Below, one piece after another: positions 1-11,796 of a DNA stretch of 64,000 nucleotides; within the stretch, counting starts at the first letter, position 1; each line of letters begins with the position of its first letter. The stretch covers positions 49,011,037 to 49,075,036 of the forward strand of contig NC_057825.1 in NCBI RefSeq assembly GCF_910594005.1. The letters are read 5' to 3'. Under the pieces are notes generated by a model. It saw only the letters and a program-made list of their open reading frames with translations, did no database searches and was not told the origin of the DNA. Position numbers and translations under genes: made by a program. The stretch comes from Cervus elaphus (lineage: Eukaryota > Chordata > Mammalia > Artiodactyla > Cervidae).

Positions 1-315
1 TGCTTGCCTAACTTGTAGTTGCAGAATTGCTCTTCACAATAACAAGTTATTGTACAAAAATAAATACTCATTTTGGGTATTTATTTAAAATATTCATATC
101 AAAAATTTATAAATATATGACATCATAAAAGTTTTATTAGAACATTAACTTTGAACAGATTTGATTTCTATTCTTATTATAATTATAAAGCAAGCTGTAC
201 TGTTACAGTTTTGCCTTTCATTCAAGAAAGTGCAAATAAAAAAAAAAAAAGAAAGTGCAAATATCTAACAGTATAAAAATATCAAACACTTACATGCTGG
301 AAATCACCCCCTAAT
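1..315. other. AT-rich anonymous sequence
   Basis: No repeat or coding signal is recognised here. An A-run of about 13 lies near 238-250, between two copies of the short string gaaagtgcaaat, which looks like a local duplication. The old L1 begins near 316. Confidence 0.5.
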
Positions 316-755
316 ATTGAAAGAAATTGAGGCAGTTCTAAAGACATCCATGTTCACAGATGAGAAGGCTTAATATTGTTAAGATGGTAGGTAGTATTCC
401 CCCAGTTAATCTATAGAGTCGGTGCTATTGCTGTCAGAATCCCAGCTGCCTTTTTTTTTTTCTGAAATTGACAAACGGATTCTAAAATTCATGCGAAATG
501 AAGAATGCCAAGTACAGTTCTTAAAAAGAAGAACAAAATTTGAGGATTCAAGTTCTCCATTTCAAAATGTACTATAATACTACTAATCAAGGTTGAGTGG
601 TGTTGGTGTTGGTGTAGACATGTGGATCTATGGAATAGAATTGAGCAGCTATAAATAATCTCATATATTTATAACCAGTTTATTTTTCAACATGAGTGAA
701 AACACAATTGGGAGAAAGGTAGTCTTTTCAACAGTTGATTCTGTGACAACTGAAT
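316..755 (+). mobile_element. Old L1 fragment, ORF2 3' part (left half of a split element)
   Basis: The sequence follows the L1 ORF2 region downstream of the reverse transcriptase: a degraded 'gaaagaaattga...catgttcacagatg' block, then the aaattgacaaac/ttctaaaattcatg block, then 'ctatggaatagaattgag', then 'agtcttttcaacag'. The element is sense and heavily diverged, with stops in all frames. It breaks at 755 exactly where an antisense BovB begins. The next L1 words (tgcaaaaggatgaaactgga-like) resume at about 3981, so this is one L1 in two pieces. The age looks like a mammalian-wide L1M subfamily, which is an inference from divergence. Confidence 0.8.
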
Positions 756-1944
756 TGTTATTGTTGTTGTTCAGTTGCCCAGTCATGTCCGACTCTTTGC
801 GACCTCATGTACTGCAGCACAACAGGCTTCTCTGTCCCTCACCAATTCCCGAAATTTGCCCAAGTTCATTGTATCAGTGATGCCATCCAGCCATCTCATC
901 CTTTGATTTCCTGTTTTCCTTCTGCCCTCAATCTTTCTAGCATCAGGAACTTTTCCAATGAATTTGCTGTTCATATCAGATAAAAATACTGGAATTTCAG
1001 CTTCAGCATCAGTCCTTCCAGTGAGTATTCAGGGTTGATTTCCCTTAAGATTTCCCTTGATATTTCCCTTAAGATTAACTGGTTTGATCTCCTTGCTATC
1101 CAAGGGACTCTCAGGAGTCTTCTCCAGCACCACAGTTTGAAGGCATCAATTCTTCCGTGCTCTGCCTTCTTCATGGTCCAGTTCTCACAACCATGTGTGA
1201 CCACTGGGAAGACCATAGCCTTGACTGTATGGATCTTTATCGTCAGAGTAATGTCTCTGCTTTTCAACACACTGTCTAGGTTTGTCATAGCTTTTATGCC
1301 AAGATGCAGACATCTTCTGAATTCATGGCTGTAGTCACTTTCCACAGTGAATTTAGAGCCCAAGAAGAGGAAATCTCACTACTTTCACCTTTTCTCCTTC
1401 TATTTGCCATGAAGAAATGGGGCCAGGTGCCATGGTCTTAGTTTTTTCAATATTCACTTTTAAGCCAACTCTTTCAATCTCCTCCTTCACCCTCATCGAG
1501 AGGCTCTTTAGTTCCTCTTTGCTTTCTACCATTAGAGTGGTATCATCCACGTATCTGAGGTTGTTGATGTTTCTTCCACCTATCTTGATTCTGGCTTGTA
1601 ACTCATCCAGCCTGGCATTTCTCATGATGTGCTCAGCATATAGGTTAAATAGACAGGGTGACAACAGACAGTCCTGTTGTACTCCTTTCTCAATCTTGAG
1701 CTAATCAGTTATTCCATACAGGGTTCTAAGTGTTGCTCCTTGACCCGCATAAGGTTTCTCAGGAGACAGGTTAGATGGTCTGGTATTCCCAACTCTTTAA
1801 GAGCTTTCCACAGCTTATCATGATTCATACTGTCGAAGGCATTCATGTAGTCAGTGAGACAGAGGTAGATGTTTTCTTGGAATTCCCTATCTTTGTCTGT
1901 GATCTGTGAATGATGGCAATTTGATCTCTGGTTCCTCTTTCTTT

Positions 1945-2162
1945 GGCTCTCCAGGTAGTGGTAAAGAACCTGCCTGCCAATGCAGGAGACATTAGAGATG
2001 TGAGTTCAATCCCTGGGTTGGGAAAATTCCCTGGAGGAGGGCATGACAACCCACTCCAGGACTCTTGCCTGGGGAATCCCATGGACAGAGGAGCCTGGCG
2101 GGCTACAGTCCACAGGGTTGCAAAGAGTCGGACACGACTGAAGTGACTTAGCACACATGCAC
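1945..2162 (+). mobile_element. Bov-tA SINE inside BovB
   Basis: The tRNA-Glu-derived head (ggtagtggtaaagaacctgc at 1954-1973, then a B-box-like gagttcaatccc) is joined to the BovA body (acccactccag, agcctggcgggctacagtcc, gtcggacacgactgaagtga). The host BovB resumes at 'ggacatctggaagttc'. About 20 bp of BovB around the site is missing, so no clean duplication is seen. Confidence 0.9.
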
Positions 2163-3430
2163 GTGGACATCTGGAAGTTCTTGGTTCGCGTAATGCTGAA
2201 GCCTAACATGCAAGATTTTAAGCATGACCTTACTAGCATGGGAGAGGAGTGCAACTGTCCAGTGGTTAGCATATTCTTTAGTACAACACTTCTTGGGAAT
2301 TGGGATGAGGATTGACCTTTTCCAGTCCTATGGCCATTGCTGTGTCTTCCAAATTTGCTGACATACTGAATGCTGCACCTTGATGGCATCATCCGTTAGG
2401 GTTTTGATTAGCTCTACTGGAATTCTGTAGCATCCACTAGCTTTATTAACAGCAGTGGTTCCCAAGGCCCCCTTGATTTTGCTCCTGAGATGTCTGCCTC
2501 TAGGTTGCTGACCACATCATTGTAGTAATCTGGTTCATTTGGATCTTTTTTATACATTTCTTTTGTGTGTTCTTTGCATCTCTTCTTGATTTCTTCAGTG
2601 TCTGCTAGGTCTCTACTATTTATATTCTTTATTGTGCCCATCTTTGGGCAAAGTGTTCCCTCAATATCTCCAATTTCCTGAAGAGATCTCTAGTCTTTCC
2701 TCATCTGTTGTTTTCTTCTAGTTTTATACACGGTTCATTGAAGAAGGCCTTTTTGTCTCTCATTGTTGTTCTTTGGAAATCTGCGTTTAGGTGGATATAC
2801 CTTTCCCTTTCTCCCTTGCTTTTCGCTTCTTGTCTTCCTTTAGCTATCTGTAAGCCCTCCTCAGATGACCGCTTTGCCCTCTTGCTTTTCTTTGGGATGG
2901 TTTTGTTGGCTGCGTCCTCTACAATATTAGTTCTTCAGGCATACTGTTTACAAGTTCTAATCCCTTGATCTATTCATTACCTTCACTACATATTCACAGG
3001 GGATTTGATTTAAGCTGTTCCTGTATGGCCTGGTGGGTGGTTTTCCCCATTTTGTTTAGTTTAAGCCTGAATTTTGCTATGAGAAGCTGAAGGTCTGAGC
3101 CACAGTCACTCCAGGTCTTGTTTTCGCTGACTATATACAGCTTTTCCATCTTTGGCTACAAAGAATGTAATCGATTTAATTTTGGTATTGGCCATTGGGT
3201 GATGTCTGTGTGTAAGTTCATCTCTTGTGTTGTTGGAAAAGGGTATTTGCCATGACCAAGGCATTCTCTTGGCAGAATTCAGTTAGCCTTTGCTCTGTTT
3301 CATTTTGTTCTTCAAGGCCAGGCTTGCCTGTTAGTCCCGGTATCTGTTTATTTCCTACTTTTGCATTCCAATCCCCAGTGATGAATAGAACATCTCTTTT
3401 TGGTGTTAGTTCTAGGAGGTCTTGCAGGTC

Positions 3431-3808
3431 TTAATAGAACTGATCACCTTCAGCTTCTTCAGCACTTGTGGTAGGGACATAGACTTGGATTACTGTGATG
3501 TTGAATGGCTTGCCTGGGAAATGAGCTGAGATCATTCTGTCATTTTTGAGGTTGCACCCAAGTATTGCATTTTGGACTTTTTTGTTGGTTATGAGGGCTA
3601 CTCTATTTCTTCTATGGGATTCTAGCCCACGGTAGTAGATACAATGGTCATCTGAATTAAGTTTGCCCATTCCATTCCATTTTAGTTCACTGATTCCTAA
3701 GATATCAATGTTTATTCTTACCACCCCTTTCTTGACCACATCTAATTTACCTTGATTCATGGACCTAACATTCCAGGTTCCTATGCAATTTTTTCTTTGC
3801 AGCATCAA
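3431..3808 (-). pseudogene. BovB APE-endonuclease remnant
   Basis: An open 125-residue stretch of the BovB endonuclease domain. It begins near the family's N-terminal GTWNVRSMNQGK motif (residues about 10-21), and ILGISELKWNG follows (about 37-47), carrying the ExxK-like metal-binding glutamate region of APE-type nucleases. Further on are GCNLKNDRMIS and the segment ITVIQVYVPTTSAEEAE. The frame is lost on the C-terminal side, at the left. Not functional, but the best-preserved coding piece of this copy. Confidence 0.8.
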
Positions 3809-3972
3809 ATTTTACTTTCATCACCAGACATATCCACAGCTGAGCGTCATTTCTGCTTTGGTCCAGTCACTTCATTCTTTCTGGGGCTGTTAGTAGTTCT
3901 TCTCCCCAGTAGCTTACTGGACACCTTTAGACCTGGGGAGCTCATCTTTCAGTGGCATGCCTTTTTGTGTTA

Positions 3973-5363
3973 AACTGAATATTTGCAGGCAAAAGGATGA
4001 AACTGGACCCCATCTCAGCCCATATAGAAAGCATAGCTTCAAGTATATCATAGATCTTTATAAAACCCTTAGAAGAAAAACTGATGTAAATCTTCATGAC
4101 CTTGGATCAAACAATGGATTCTTAGATATGACACCAAAGAGAAAAGCAGAGATAAATTGAATTTCATCAAAATTGAAAACTTTCGTGCTTCAAAAGACAC
4201 CATCATGTAAGTGAAATGACAGTCAACAGAAAGGGAGAAAATGTTTGTAATCATATATCTGACGAGAAAGTGTATATTATAGTAAGAATTATTATAATTT
4301 AATTGTAAAAAGACAAATGCCTTGTTTGTCCTGGGAGAAGAATTAGAATAGATATTTTTCTAAAGAATATATACAAACAGTTAATAAGCACATGAAAAGA
4401 TACTCAGCATCATTAATCACTAGGCAAATGCTAATCTAAAACATAATGAGATAGCTATACATACCCACTAGGCTGATTCTAATAAAAAAGAAGGACCTCT
4501 CAAATGTTGGTGGGGATGTGGAGAAATTGGGATCCCCATAGATTGCTGTGGGGTTGTAAAATGGGGCAGCCTGTTTGGGAAACAGTTTGGTACTTTCTCA
4601 AGAACAGAGTTGCCTGTGATCCAACAATTCAACTCCTAGGTTTACACCTGAGAGAAATAAAGACATCAGTTTACACAAAGCCCTGTATACCATCATTCGT
4701 AGCAGTGTTATTTGTTGTAGCCAAAAAGTGAAACTAACTGATGATCATCAATTTAAGAACAGATAAACAATGTGATATATCCATCTCTGTGTTAGTCACT
4801 CAGGTGTCTGACTCTGTGAGGCTGTTGACTGCAGCCCTCCAGTCTCCTTGGGCCATGGAATTCTCCAGGCAAGAATGCTAGAGTGGGTAGTCATTCCCTT
4901 CTCCGCTCCAGGGGATCCTCCCGACCCAGGGGTCAAACCTGGGTCTCCTGTATTACAGGCAGACTTTTTGCTGTCTGAGCCAACATACTTAGGGGTAATA
5001 TTCAGTCATAAACAGGAATAAGTACTAGTACATGTGAAAACATGAATAACCTTGAAATCATTTTATTAAATAAGTGAAAGAAGCCAGGAATAAAATGTTT
5101 GACCCCATTTAAATAAAATGCTCAGAATATGCAAATTTATAAGGACAGAAAATAGCATAGTGATTACCAGGGTTGGGGAGAGGGGAATGGTGAGTGAATA
5201 TGAATGGGTATGAGTTTCCTTTTTGGGTGGTGAAAGTTCTGAAAGTATATATCATTGTGATGGTTGCAACCACTGGTTGTGCATATACAGAAAAAAATCA
5301 CTGAATTTTACACTTTAAAATGGTGAACATTATAGCATATGAATCATATCTCAATAAAAAATG
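3973..5363 (+). mobile_element. Old L1, 3' end (right half of split element)
   Basis: Continues the fragment at 316-755. It runs through the ORF2 C-terminus (cysteine-region words such as 'tgtggagaaattggg' and 'aacaattcaactcctagg') and the 3' UTR ('ggttggggagaggggaatgg', 'gtgatggttgcaacc', 'gtgaattgtacac'-like), ending at a polyadenylation-like 'caataaaaaatg' near 5360. An open piece at 4504-4731 still reads as ORF2 C-terminus. It is split again by a Bov-tA SINE at about 4786-4984. Confidence 0.85.
4786..4984 (-). mobile_element. Bov-tA SINE inside old L1
   Basis: Read in antisense: gttagtcactcaggtgtctg (3' end), then the BovA body, then the tRNA head with 'gggtcaaacctgggtctcct' as B box and 'ctgagcc' at the 5' end. 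L1 words flank it on both sides ('gatatatccat' before, 'aatattcagtcataaa' after). It is quite diverged, so it is an older copy. Confidence 0.85.
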
Positions 5364-5735
5364 TAAGGTTAGCAATTTGAATAATTATTTGTGGTTTTAG
5401 TGTTTCCATTTAGAAAGTAAAAATTACTCCTTGTAATAATTTTAAATCATACATTTTTTCACAAGAGATGAACTGAAAGTTAATACACATTATAGAGTAG
5501 AATTTTACTGTGTCTCTGTAATCATGAAAAAGAATATTTTACTTTGAAAATTGATATTTAACTATTGTACTCACATCTAGCTGTAATATAGCTGAAAAAA
5601 CGTTTTAAGTTGCCTTTCTTATGTAAGATGCCCTATTTATAATACCAGTACGAGTGAGATGTGCTTTCTGCTCTTAGGATATCTGGTAGGAAAGGCAGAC
5701 TTTAAACAAATAGCTGAAGAATATGACTGGGAGTG
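5364..5735. other. Anonymous AT-rich sequence
   Basis: No recognised repeat and no coding signal. The stretch lies between the L1 3' end and a Bov-tA SINE. Confidence 0.5.
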
Positions 5736-5958
5736 GGGCTTTCCAGTGGCGCTAGTGGTAAAGAACCTGCCTGCCAGTGCAGGAGACATAAGAGACATAG
5801 GTTCGAGCCCTGGGTCGGGAAGATCCCTTGAAGGAGGGCGTGGCAACCACTTCAATATTCTTCCCTGGAGAATCCCATGGACAAAAGAGCCTGGTCGGCT
5901 ACAGTCCATAGGGTCGCAAAGAGTCAGACATGACTGAAGTGACTTAGCACGTATGCAG
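5736..5958 (+). mobile_element. Bov-tA SINE
   Basis: Head 'gggctttccagtggcgctag' followed by 'gtggtaaagaacctgcctgc', B box 'ggttcgagccctgggtcggg', then the BovA body ending 'gactgaagtgacttagcac'. The full head-to-tail structure is present. No clear target duplication was found. Confidence 0.93.
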
Positions 5959-5989
5959 AGGTTTACACAGAGTTCTGGGTAGCAATAAT

Positions 5990-6570
5990 GAAAGAGTATT
6001 TAAGGTTAAACAAAATTAGAAAAATGTCAAGAAGATTCACATTTGAATGGAGTTTGAAGAACATATAGAACTTTTTTGTCAAGCAAAAGCAAAATCAGAA
6101 AATGGCATTCCAGGGATCAACGGATAATATAGTTGCCATGGTGCTTAGAGGAAGGCTGATGTGTGAGGTGGCGGGAAGGATGGAGCAAACAGCACTGATT
6201 ATTCAGGACTCAGAGGACTTAGGGACCATCTAGAGGTAAGAGGCAGAGGGCAAAGGCAAAGACAAGGGTAACTGCTTTTTATCATTTCTCCTCCTCATGT
6301 AACAGATAGTTTGGGAGCAAGCTGATGTTTGGTTTGGATGATGTTAAATTTGAGGAGCTTAGAGATGCCAGTTTGCAGTAGACATTTATGAATAAGGTCT
6401 GGACTTCTGAAGTTATTTGTATTCAAATTTGAAATTTAGGTGCAAAGACGAGGCAGTTAAAACCATGGAAATAGACAAATCATCCAAGAGGTTGAATGAA
6501 GTGCTCTAACAAGTGTGGAATCCCTATCCTCAAGAACACCAATCATTGAAGAGATAAACAAAAAATGAAA
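5990..6570 (+). repeat. Ancient unclassified interspersed repeat (tentative)
   Basis: Words such as 'ggcattccaggg', 'gatgttaaatttgaggagct' and 'aaccatggaaatagac' appear in the order I associate with a long, common mammalian interspersed repeat whose family name I cannot give. Similar text recurs at 17690-18100 and 55020-55620. The assignment rests on pattern memory only. Confidence 0.35.
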
Positions 6571-7654
6571 AACATTTGATGAGAAAGAAAGTGAGGAAAC
6601 AACAGGGTATTTACCACTGAAGTCAAGGAAATCAGCAAAGTGAAAAAAACAAAACCTGGCAGAGAGAGAACTGTTACTCTCGCTTCAAATGCTTAGTTCA
6701 GATTTTTACCCAGAATAGACAGAGGCAAAGAAAGGCAATTTGTAAGATCAAATCTTTACATCTGTTCATTGCTTCCACCCATGAGGTCTCTGGGTTTTGA
6801 GAACCAGTGGGAGGAAGGAGGGTAAGAGATGGCATAGCCAGCTGGGAGGCTCTTCTGTGGCCAAAGCTTTAGGATTTCAGCAGTCATACAGTCTGGTCTC
6901 AGGGACCTCTGAACTCAGCTGGCTGTGAGAAGAGGCAGTGAGAAGTGGCCAGATGAGCAGCCAAATGATGCGTGGTCTGCTTCTAAGGCTGCAGTGGTGT
7001 TAGATTTGGTCTGCCTTTATGCTGATTTCTGATGTTTAAGCCAGCAGAATTTTCCTTCTAGTTACATTCTTCTTTCTTATACTCACTGATCAATTATTGG
7101 CACCGGTAAAAATGTAGCTTGCTAAACGAAACTGCAGCTCTTATGAGTTTAGTGGTTTGTGTGAAATATGCTTTCAGTAAGAGGGAAAAGCAGTATCTCT
7201 TGTTAATAGTGTGTGTCAAGTTTCAAGCAAAAATAGAGATATTTTTCTAATAGCACCTATATAACTAGCAGAAGTAGTTTTATCAGTAAAAAGGAAACTT
7301 CTCTATATATCTGGCCCTTGCCAAACTGTTTTCACACCGTTGTTCTGTGCACAGGCAGAGCAACCACTTGATTTATTGTAGGAGGCAGGGCGGAGGTGAG
7401 CCCTCCATTAGTTCCTCAACTTTTTTCTTGGGTGAGAAGAGTTTCCCAAGTGTGCACTGTTTCTAGGGATGAAAGGCAATCACCAAATGCTGTCCAGAGA
7501 TCAGGGAGGGTCAAGACTAAAGAGAGGCCACTGTATTTGTTCAGTAAGAAGTTGATCTCATGTTGATCTTTGCCAGAATAGCTTCAGGAAAATGGTCAGC
7601 TCAGAAATCTGAAGTAGTATTGAACTGAGAAGTGAATAAGAAGAAAATGAAAGA
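6571..7654. other. Anonymous sequence
   Basis: Moderately purine-rich around 6600-6980. No repeat family, exon or RNA gene is recognised. Confidence 0.45.
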
Positions 7655-7780
7655 ATCGCTAGAATACTGGAGTGGGTAGCCTTTACCTTCTCCAGGGGAT
7701 CTTCCCAATCCCGGGATCAAACCCAGGTCTCCTGCATTGCAGGCCTGTTCTTTACCAACAGAGCTATCAGGAAAGCTGGG
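7655..7780 (-). mobile_element. Bov-tA head-only SINE fragment
   Basis: Antisense copy of the tRNA-derived half only: 'actggagtgggtagcc' through 'caggggatcttcccaatccc', B box 'gggatcaaacccaggtctcc', A-box side 'ctgttctttaccaacagagc'. The BovA body expected on the left is missing, and anonymous sequence begins at the 'actccagtattctagcg' boundary, so the copy is 3'-truncated relative to the SINE. Confidence 0.85.
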
Positions 7781-8627
7781 AAGGCAAGGGAGGAGGGAAG
7801 CAGAAAGGGAAAGGTTAGTTTGCTTCATTTTCAGTGAAGCAGCTCAAGCATGAGAAACCATCCCGAGTAGGGAGTTCACTGGCAAATTGGGCAGTAGGTA
7901 GAAAGCAATGAGTTTTAGAATGTTACCACTTTTTAAAATTTTATGCTTCATCTGCACAATTACCACTTACTACCTGATTGCAAAGCTCAAATTAGAGAAA
8001 ACTTGATGGAAGGGTGGAAAGAAGATGTCAGTTATGCCTTTCTTGATATGACAGGTAACTTGCTGACGTCGTTTTGTAACTATCATAGCCTGTTGTGAAT
8101 CCTAAGTATAAGGGAAGTAATGATTTAAAGAAATCCCTTTTTTAAAGTTAATGGCACAACTTTTTTGTTGTTGTTAGTAAACAGATATTTTCATATAGTT
8201 TAAGGAGAAATAATGACTTACATATGTTTTTTGTTCCATTCTCTCATTTCTCTTGTGTACAACAAATCAATTCGTAAACATTAAAATGCAAGACAGGTTA
8301 AGCTCTTAATTCTTACTTAAAGGAACTGTTGAAAACATTAGATGTTTGTCCTCAGATGTGAATAATAGAATCAGTTGCCACATTTGGTAAATAAGCAAAT
8401 GTTATGGTTTGGCATTTATATACCTACTAATTAAGAAATTAAATGATATTTCCTTAGAGCAAAAACAGTCAACTTGTTCACTTGCTTTATGCCCACAATA
8501 ATACACAACAGGTATCTAGAAATAATAGCCTAAGGTCCTAGATAGGCAAGGTGTGTAGGTATTGACACATGAGTATGCAGGCAGGGGAGGTCACTGCAAT
8601 TCCAAAAATGATATTTGAGTTTGCTGA
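7781..8627. other. Anonymous sequence
   Basis: AT-rich, with no recognised repeat or reading frame of note. Confidence 0.45.
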
Positions 8628-8634
8628 AATCATA

Positions 8635-9943
8635 AGGCAATGCCAAAGAATGATCAAACTACTGCACAATTGCACTCATCTCACATGCTAGTAAAGTAAT
8701 GCTCAAAATTCTCCAAGCCAGGCTTCAACAGTACGTGAACTGTGAACTTCCAGATGTTCAAGCTGATTTTAGAAAAGGCAGAGGAACCACAGATCGAGTT
8801 GCCAACCTCTGTTGGATCATCGAAAAAGCAAGAGAGTTCCAGAAAAACATCTACTTCTGCTTTATTGACTATGCCAAAGTCTTTGACTGTGTGAACCACA
8901 AGAAACTGGAAATTCTGAAAGAGATGGGAATACCAGACCCCTTGACCTGCCTCCTGAGAAATCTGTATGCAGGTCAGGAAGCAACAGTTAGAACTGGACA
9001 TGGAACAACAGACTGCTTCCAAATAGGAAAAGGAGTACGTCAAGGCTGTATATGGTCACCCTGCTTATTTAACTTACATGCAGAGTACAGCATGAGAAAC
9101 GCTGGGCTGGATGAAGCACAAGCTGGAATTAAGATTGCTGGGAGAAATATCAATAACCTCAGATACGCAGATGACACCACCCTTATGGCAGAAAGCGAAG
9201 AAGAACTAAAAAGCCTCTTGAGGAAAGTGAAAGATGAGAGTGAAAAAGTTGGCTTAAAGCTCAACATTCAGAAAACTAAGATCATGGCATCTGGTCCCAT
9301 CACTTCATGGCAAATAGATGGGGAAACAGTGGAAACTGTCCGAGTTTATTTTTGGGGGCTCCAAAATCACTGCAGATGGTGATTGCAGCCATGAAATTAA
9401 AAGACGCTTACTCCTTGGAAGGAAAGTTATGACCATCCTAGACAGCATATTAAAAAGCAGAGACATTACTTTGCCAACAAAGTTCCATCTAGTCAAAGCT
9501 ATGGTTTTTCTAGTAGTCATGTATGGATGTGAGAGTTGGACTATAAAGAAATCTGAGTGCCGAAGAATTGATGCTTTTGAACTGTGGTGTTGGAGAAGAC
9601 TCTTGAGAGTTCCTTGGACTGCAAGAAGATCTAACCAGTTCATCCTACAGGAGATCAGTCCTAAATATTCATTGGAAGGACTGATGGTGAAGCTGAAACT
9701 TCAGTACTTTGGCCACCTGATGCGAAGAACTGACTCATTTGAAAAGACCCTGATGCTGGGAAAGATTGAAGGTGGGAGTAGAAGGGGACAACAGAGGATA
9801 AGATGGTTGGATGGCATCACTGACTTAGTGGACATGAGTTTGAGTAAACTCCCAGAGTTGGTGATGGCCAGGGAGGCCTGGCATGCTGCAGTCCACAGGG
9901 TCGTAAAGAGTCAGACACGACTGAGCGACTGAACTGAACTGAG
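8635..9943 (+). mobile_element. BovB (RTE LINE), 5'-truncated, sense
   Basis: Starts abruptly within BovB at 'aaggcaatgccaaagaatg' just upstream of the reverse-transcriptase core and runs to the true 3' end (gactgagcgactgaactgaa). It is flanked by the 7-bp duplication aatcata at 8628-8634 and 9944-9950, which defines a target-primed insertion truncated at the 5' end. Coding content is well kept, with essentially one frameshift near 9345. It is therefore a relatively young copy, but it lacks the endonuclease and cannot be active. Confidence 0.95.
8699..9382 (+). pseudogene. BovB reverse-transcriptase core, partial
   Basis: A 227-residue open stretch with the ordered RT motifs: motif A FIDYAKVFD (residues 55-63, catalytic Asp 57), motif B region GVRQGC (112-117), and motif C YADD (156-159, genome 9164-9175). 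This is RTE-type RT. The frame breaks at about 9345, and the thumb/C-terminal part continues in another frame at 9318-9932 (204 residues, including SRDITLPTK and GCESWTIKK). Neither piece has an endonuclease domain. The upstream start codon is only the first in-frame Met, not a real initiation site. Confidence 0.85.
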
Positions 9944-9950
9944 AATCATA

Positions 9951-10799
9951 TTAGTAAATATTTTAAATATTAACCCACCAAATGATTAAGGATATTAGAA
10001 AGACTTAAGAACTTTCCTGAAAGGTGTCACATACCCTGGATTTGATAATTGATTCCTCTAGCCTCCAGAGTTCTCCCACCATGTCACGATGTGCTTGAAG
10101 ATGCTGAAGTAACCAATTTCTGTTCCACTTCTCTTGAAATAGACAGAGTTAATGGATAAACAGATGTTACCCTCTCAACCTGTTACATTTCAGTAAATAA
10201 AATTATAGAGGTGGACTCAAATCCCTAGGTAGTAATTCCGCCCTGGGGATTAGGGAGTGACTTCACAGATGCTTGAACAAGCTTTTTGGAGCTTTCTGAC
10301 CCCAGTGATTTTGTCAGGTGAGAGAGAGAATATTCTCTTATCTTACTTCTTTCTAGCCGTTGTCCCACATGTATATTATGATTGTGTTATTTTGCAAAAG
10401 TGCTACTGTGATAGCATTAAATATGATTCTAGATGGATTCATTGAATGTGCTTCAGTCCTGGTAAGATTTCCTTCCTGACCACATTCCCCTACTGAAGTA
10501 ATTGATTTCTTTTCAACATCATTGATTATTCTTGACATATGAACTTTCTAAACTCTTTTCTCTTGCTGGTTTTGTGATGCCAGATTTTTGAGCCATCCAA
10601 AAACATTCAGACTGCTGCTTAATTCTCTACTGTCCTCCTGTCACATAATCTCCACTCTCTCTCCCTTTCTCTCTCCCCTCCTTTCCCCCTCTCTGTTTTC
10701 CTGAGTGTCAGTTTTCCAGTGTTATATCTCCTAATCATGACACACACCTGCAGCAGATTAGTCTTTCATAATTTTAAGTTTTCCTTGCTTTTCAACATT
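9951..10799. other. Anonymous sequence with a pyrimidine-rich tract
   Basis: Nothing recognised except a CT-rich low-complexity stretch at about 10640-10700 (ctctctccctttctctctcc). Confidence 0.5.
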
Positions 10800-11110
10800 T
10801 GGTGCACTTCTGTGGCTACCAAATTAAATCTAAGTACCTTAGCCTGCCACTCAGAGTGCCCATGTTTCAAACTCAAGCTCATGTTCCAAAAAGATATTCC
10901 CATGCTCCTCTGCGTGAACCTTCTGTGCTGGCATGCACGGCATTGCTGTCTCATTACGCCCCTTTTCTCCTTCACAGCTGCCTGTGAGACTCATTTTTGC
11001 TTCCTACTCAGGAGACATTCTACGTGTTCTTTAAGTGTGTCTAGTGTGCATCCTCCCTTCTTGATCACTCTGACTCCTTAAAATGATTCCCTCTCATTCT
11101 TTTAACGTCT
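10800..11110 (+). repeat. Probable L2 LINE fragment
   Basis: Text resembling 'taaatctaagtaccttagcc / tgccactcagagtgcccat' follows the L2 3' coding region ('ataaaatccaaactcctcagcctggc'). Later 'cttcctactcaggagacatt' fits the same family. It is very diverged, so this is tentative. It explains the 120-codon open frame seen here, which I do not consider a gene. Confidence 0.5.
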
Positions 11111-11671
11111 AGATCCCTTTTTGTATCCCACCTATGTTATACCTCATTTAGATTTGTTTCTGTAGTTGTTGCCCTGGCTCCATATCCCACTAGACAGCCT
11201 GCACACTTGACTGTGGGTGGGTTTAAAGCTAGGATAAGTTAGATTCATCTAAGTATCACTCTCAGTATATATCCATAATTTAGTTTATGTTCAGTAAGTA
11301 TGGGAGTAATTTAGTAAACATACTGAATTTGAATATGGACACCCTTCTATGACAGGAAGTGAATGGAAGTTTGTATAAATTTGAGGGTGTTTGGAAATGT
11401 CAGCTTTGCAATATCTAAAAAGTTAAGAGTTATTTTTGGCGAATTAGAAAAAACACAGTGAGTTCCCATGAGTTATCATATTGCATAGTTTGCATAATTA
11501 TCTAAGATCATAACCTTTGCATTTCATCAACCAGAGTATATTAAAGAATACATAATTTGGTAATTATGATATAGATTATGAACTATAGAGTAACCCCTAG
11601 ACTGATTAGGTCTTAATAATGCTGTATATTTGTAGTGATTTGAAAATATGTTAAGGCCATATTGCATATGT
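11111..11671. other. Anonymous AT-rich sequence
   Basis: No repeat or coding signal recognised. Confidence 0.45.
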
Positions 11672-11796
11672 AGAAGGGCATGGCAACCCACTCCAGTATT
11701 CTTGCCTGGAGAATCCCATGAACAAAGGAGCTTGGCAGGCTACAGTCCATAGGGTCGCAAAGAGTCGGGCATGACTAAAGTGACCAAGCACGCAGG
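11672..11796 (+). mobile_element. BovA body fragment (5'-truncated SINE)
   Basis: Starts at 'gtagaagggcatggcaaccc' and includes 'gcttggcaggctacagtcc' and 'aaagagtcgggcatgactaa'. The tRNA-like head is absent. Confidence 0.9.

Larger units (their letters stand above)
756..3972 (-). mobile_element. BovB (RTE LINE), near full length, antisense
   Basis: BovB is an RTE-clade non-LTR retrotransposon with one ORF coding an APE endonuclease and a reverse transcriptase. Read on the minus strand, this copy has the 5' region at 3800-3972, endonuclease at about 3190-3808, linker and reverse transcriptase at about 1400-3190, and the 3' end at 756-1000. The tail is an (aac)n-like run in sense. Many stops and frameshifts make it dead. 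It lies inside an older L1 and is flanked by the 8-bp duplication aactgaat at 748-755 and 3973-3980. A Bov-tA SINE interrupts it at about 1945-2162. Without the SINE it is about 3.0 kb, close to the 3.2 kb family length. Confidence 0.93.

Noticed and set aside
8681..9043. 120-codon frame antisense to BovB, and similar frames at 44077-44442 and 26620-26844
   Set aside because: These are shadow frames on the opposite strand of the BovB reverse transcriptase, repeated wherever BovB occurs.
10719..11081. 120-codon open frame, plus strand
   Set aside because: The region resembles a degraded L2 fragment, and the translation shows no family signature.
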